Assembly (NCBI GenBank): GCA_005877675.1
Contig: VBNZ01000091.1
Coordinates: 12,324 to 21,031, forward strand
DNA: 8,708 nt
DNA from: Gammaproteobacteria bacterium
Lineage (GTDB): Bacteria; Pseudomonadota; Gammaproteobacteria; Xanthomonadales; Rhodanobacteraceae
Direction: 5' to 3'
The notes under the pieces are model-generated. The model made no database searches, was not told the DNA's origin, and saw nothing but the letters and a program-made list of their open reading frames with translations. Of the stretch, positions 6,694 to 8,708 are shown piece by piece. The translations under genes were made by a program, and so were the position numbers. Numbering within the stretch: the first letter of the stretch is position 1; every line of letters begins with the position of its first letter.

Positions 6694-6724
6694 TGCGTTC
6701 ACTCCGGACGCGTCGTGATTTTAA

Positions 6725-7231
6725 ATGTTTCGTTTTATTGCCTTATTTCTCGGCTGCCTGCTCGCATCGTTCACGATTGAACTGCTGCAGCCAGTGCAGC
6801 AGCACGTGATCCTGCCGTTTACGGGCTCGCTCGCACATATTGCGGTATGGCTGATGCAGTTGTGGGATCACAATGTGGTCGCGCAGGCCAATTCGATGCG
6901 CCAGGGCCTCAACGGGCCGGGCATCGAGATCGTCGCGGGTTGCAACGGCGTCGAGGCGGTGCTGATCCTGATTTCCGCGGTGATCGCATTCCCGGCGCCG
7001 TGGAAGCACAAGCTGTTCGGTATCGGCATCGGCTTCGTGGCGATCCAAGCGCTCAATCTCGTACGCATCATCAGCCTGTACTACCTGTTGCTGTGGAACC
7101 GCGTCTGGTTCGACTGGTTTCATCTGTACTTGTGGCAGGCGCTGATCATTCTGGATGCACTGATTTTCTGGTTGATCTGGCTGCGCTGGCTGCCTCGCGC
7201 AGACGCCGGCCCGCGTGCTGCGACCGCATAA
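6725..7231 (+). CDS. xrtH: Exosortase H (XrtH-type membrane transpeptidase)
   Basis: Exosortases are polytopic inner-membrane cysteine proteases that process proteins carrying a C-terminal PEP-CTERM-like tripartite signal; the XrtH branch is linked to IPTLxxWG-CTERM proteins. The 168-residue protein has about five hydrophobic segments and the three exosortase catalytic positions: Cys73 in AGCNGVEAVL, Arg114 in NLVRIISLYY and His133 in DWFHLYLWQ. The short length and the CNGVEA context fit XrtH rather than the longer EpsH-type exosortases. ATG 6725 is the first possible start, since TAA at 6722-6724 is in frame directly upstream. No CTERM substrate gene is seen in the window, so targets must be elsewhere. 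The C-terminus after the last helix is short, basic and Ala-rich. Confidence 0.88.
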   Translation: MFRFIALFLGCLLASFTIELLQPVQQHVILPFTGSLAHIAVWLMQLWDHNVVAQANSMRQGLNGPGIEIVAGCNGVEAVLILISAVIAFPAPWKHKLFGIGIGFVAIQALNLVRIISLYYLLLWNRVWFDWFHLYLWQALIILDALIFWLIWLRWLPRADAGPRAATA

Positions 7232-7369
7232 GGCTTGCGCCGAACTTGAGCGTAGACTCGCCCGGCGCGCGCCGGGAACCGAGTGCGAATTTCTTCCCGC
7301 CGCAGCGTCAGGCTGACAGGTTCCGCGGAAGACTTGGCTCAGCCTTCCTAAACCAACGGAGGGAACGTC
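7232..7369 (+). promoter_or_regulatory. Intergenic leader region of dodecin with strong dyad symmetry
   Basis: This gap holds a perfect 16-bp palindrome, CCCGGCGCGCGCCGGG (7261-7276). It also has the pair AGGCTGA (7310-7316) and TCAGCCT (7339-7345) enclosing a perfect 10-bp palindrome, TTCCGCGGAA (7321-7330). The first could end the exosortase transcript, although no T-tract follows. The nested pair would fold just before the dodecin ribosome site. No convincing promoter hexamers were found. Confidence 0.4.
7358..7363 (+). promoter_or_regulatory. Shine-Dalgarno GGAGGG of dodecin
   Basis: GGAGGG ends six bases before ATG 7370. It is the strongest ribosome site in the window and agrees with the high expression expected of a small flavin-binding protein. 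Confidence 0.8.
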
Positions 7370-7573
7370 ATGACCGTAGCGAAAGTGATCGAAATCAGTT
7401 CGTCATCGTCGAAGGGTATCGAGGATGCGGTGAAGGATGGTTTGAAGCGTGCGGCCAAGTCCGTGCACAACATCCGCGGCGCCTGGGTCAACGACATCAA
7501 GGTGCAGACCGACGCCAATGGCAAGGTCACCGAGTGGCGCGTGAACATGCGTATCAATTTCGTGCTGGAGTGA
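7370..7573 (+). CDS. Dodecin (flavin-binding/buffering protein)
   Basis: Dodecins are small proteins of about 65-75 residues that form hollow dodecamers binding flavins in stacked pairs, thought to store or buffer FMN or related compounds. This 67-residue protein has the full pattern: a first strand VAKVIEISSSS, a single helix with G-I-E-D-A and the K-x-A-x-K-S motif, then IRGAWVNDIKVQ with the flavin-stacking Trp39 and nearby Gln46, and two closing strands (EWRVNMRINFVLE). Length and motifs are complete. A strong Shine-Dalgarno supports the start. It is probably its own transcription unit behind a structured 138-base gap, and is convergent with the kinase remnant. Confidence 0.95.
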   Translation: MTVAKVIEISSSSSKGIEDAVKDGLKRAAKSVHNIRGAWVNDIKVQTDANGKVTEWRVNMRINFVLE

Positions 7574-7591
7574 TAGCGCTGAATTAATCGC

Positions 7592-8404
7592 TCAGCGAAT
7601 CGGACGAACCGCCCGCTCGGCGATGCGGCGCACGCGTCGGTTTGCGTCGAGTACGTGGCCCAAATCGGCGCGCGCGGGCAGCGCGCTTAAGCAGAAAGCG
7701 GCGCAGCGCGGCCGGCGTCAGCGCGCGCGGCGCTGCTGCACGACGCAGCGGGCGCTCCTGTTCGTCGCGCCAGCGTTGCACGATCTCGAAGCTCGGCGCG
7801 GCCAGTTGGATCAGCGCATCGAAGCGGCGCCACAACCGCGCGTAGTTGTCGCGCAACTGCGCGTTGGCGTGGCTGCGCCAGCTGCCATCGGCGTCCTCGT
7901 CGCGCTCGAGTGGATTGATCGGCAGCGCGAGTTGCGCATGCGCCTGCGCGGGAATTCCGACGCACCAGCCTTCGAGCAGGATCACGCGCGGCGGCGCGAC
8001 GATGCGGCGCCAGCGCGCCTGCGGCATGCGCGTATCGCGCCCCTTGTCGAAGCGCGGCACGCGCGCGGGCTGCGTCGCAGTGGCGTGGCGCAAGGCATCG
8101 AGTGTGCGATCGAGCAAGGCCAGATCATGCGTGCCCGGCGCGCCACGCGTCGCAAACAGAGGATGCACGCATCGCGCGATCCGCGCGCGTTCGCCGCGGC
8201 CGAGATAGAAGTCGTCGATCGACAAAGTGAGCGCCGGCACCCCGCGAGTTGCGCGGCGAGCGTGCTCTTGCCGCTGCCCTGCAATCCGGAGATGCCGATG
8301 AACAAGGCGCGACGCCTGCCGCGCATGCGCTGCCTGAGCCACGCCACGACGCGGGCGACGACCGCATCGGGGTATCGATGCAACGTGCTAGCATCCCGCG
8401 CCAT
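7592..8404 (-). pseudogene. P-loop kinase, D-glycerate 3-kinase-like, split over two frames
   Basis: Family features are present but in two reading frames. From 8404 to about 8246 one frame reads a plausible N-terminus (MARDASTLHRY) and the Walker A stretch GISGLQGSGKSTLAAQL. From about 8246 to 7694 another frame reads RGVPALTLSIDDFYL, HPLFATRGAPGTHD, PRFDKGRDTR, VILLEGWCVG and APSFEIVQRWRDEQE, all typical of this kinase group. After RRFL at about 7694 the original frame resumes with LSALPARADLGHVLD and ends at 7592. The longest single ORF (GTG 8342 to 7584) therefore lacks the P-loop and has a scrambled basic tail. Each join also looks several residues short. Intact relatives phosphorylate glycerate or a similar small substrate; this copy would be inactive as read. 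It could be a real pseudogene or carry sequence errors. It is divergent from pdxH, with overlapping start codons. Confidence 0.8.
8389..8394 (+). promoter_or_regulatory. pdxH: Extended -10-like TGC-TAGCAT upstream of pdxH
   Basis: TGCTAGCAT ends eight bases before ATG 8403. There is no Shine-Dalgarno between it and the ATG, which suggests a leaderless or nearly leaderless mRNA. It lies inside the N-terminal coding part of the divergent kinase. No -35 consensus is seen. Confidence 0.45.
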
Positions 8405-8708
8405 GAATTCGCATGACTTGAAAACCGATTCCGCCGCACTGTATCAGGAAGCCATCGCGCAAGTGCACGCGTTGCTCGACGAAGCGCGCGCGACCGACGA
8501 TCGCGAGCCGAACGCGATGACGCTCGCGACCGCCGATGCGCGCGGGCGCATCTCGGCGCGTACGGTCCTGCTCAAGGGACTCGACATGCGCGGCTTCGTG
8601 TTCTACACCAATTACGACAGCGCCAAGGCGGCGCAGCTCGCGGCGCATCCTCAGGCGGCGCTGTGCCTGCACTGGAAGAATCTGCGCGATGGGATCCAGG
8701 TGCGCGCT
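8403..8708 (+). CDS. pdxH: Pyridoxamine/pyridoxine 5'-phosphate oxidase (3' partial)
   Basis: PdxH oxidises pyridoxamine or pyridoxine 5'-phosphate to pyridoxal 5'-phosphate with FMN and oxygen, the last B6 step. The first 102 residues are present and run off the window edge. Recognisable are the N-terminal helix with LLDEARATDDREPNAM, then TLATADARGRISARTVLLKG (FMN-binding start of the barrel), GFVFYTNYDSAKAAQLA and ALCLHWKNLRDGIQVR. These match the order and spacing of the family. The ATG at 8403 is right for the family's N-terminus. Its start codon overlaps the divergent kinase start in CATG 8402-8405. Dodecin and a flavoenzyme are close by, but no functional link is shown. Confidence 0.92.
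   Translation, partial: MNSHDLKTDSAALYQEAIAQVHALLDEARATDDREPNAMTLATADARGRISARTVLLKGLDMRGFVFYTNYDSAKAAQLAAHPQAALCLHWKNLRDGIQVRA

Noticed and set aside
4970..6780. Long plus-strand ORFs over aroB and aroK
   Set aside because: They are low-complexity Arg/Ala/Ser-rich shadows of AroB and AroK, with no start signal or recognisable domain.
7232..7369. FMN riboswitch upstream of dodecin
   Set aside because: The conserved RFN multi-stem pattern is not visible and the region is too short for it.
7577..7597. Bidirectional terminator between dodecin and the kinase remnant (CGCTGA / TCAGCG)
   Set aside because: The stem is only 6 bp with a nine-base loop and no T-tract on either side; too weak to call.

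Overview
The window is GC-rich, densely packed bacterial DNA. The gene set is a propeller-type hybrid histidine kinase, hemE, a small WGR protein next to aroB-aroK, an XrtH-type exosortase, dodecin and pdxH. Together with the style of the proteins and the dispersed CGTCATTCCGGCGAA repeats, this suggests a gammaproteobacterium of the Xanthomonadales/Lysobacterales, perhaps Rhodanobacteraceae. That placement is inference from gene content, not from a marker comparison.

Layout. Bases 1-2469 (+) hold the 3' part of a hybrid sensor kinase whose start lies outside the window. Bases 2615-3223 (+) encode a secreted protein built from two copies of one roughly 67-residue domain, followed by a clear intrinsic terminator. 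Bases 3369-4421 (-) are hemE. Bases 4554-4814 (-) are a WGR-domain protein, flanked on both sides by copies of a short palindromic repeat. Bases 4965-6073 (-) are aroB, whose reading frame is broken near 5170. Bases 6070-6633 (-) are aroK, joined to aroB by an ATGA overlap. Bases 6725-7231 (+) encode exosortase H and 7370-7573 (+) dodecin. Bases 7592-8404 (-) hold a D-glycerate 3-kinase-like P-loop kinase in pieces in two frames. Bases 8403-8708 (+) are the start of pdxH. No stretch longer than 300 bases lacks a gene.

How the genes work together. aroK and aroB serve the shikimate pathway and are probably one transcription unit. hemE belongs to haem synthesis and pdxH to vitamin B6 synthesis. 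XrtH processes proteins with an IPTLxxWG-type C-terminal signal, but no such substrate gene is in view. The rest is ordinary housekeeping or accessory content.

The most notable observations are three frame breaks in two minus-strand genes (aroB and the kinase), each apparently with a few codons missing; a divergent gene pair whose start codons share one CATG; several starts that look leaderless; and a 110-bp repeat element with inverted ends. I did not find convincing evidence for a wholly new biological system here.
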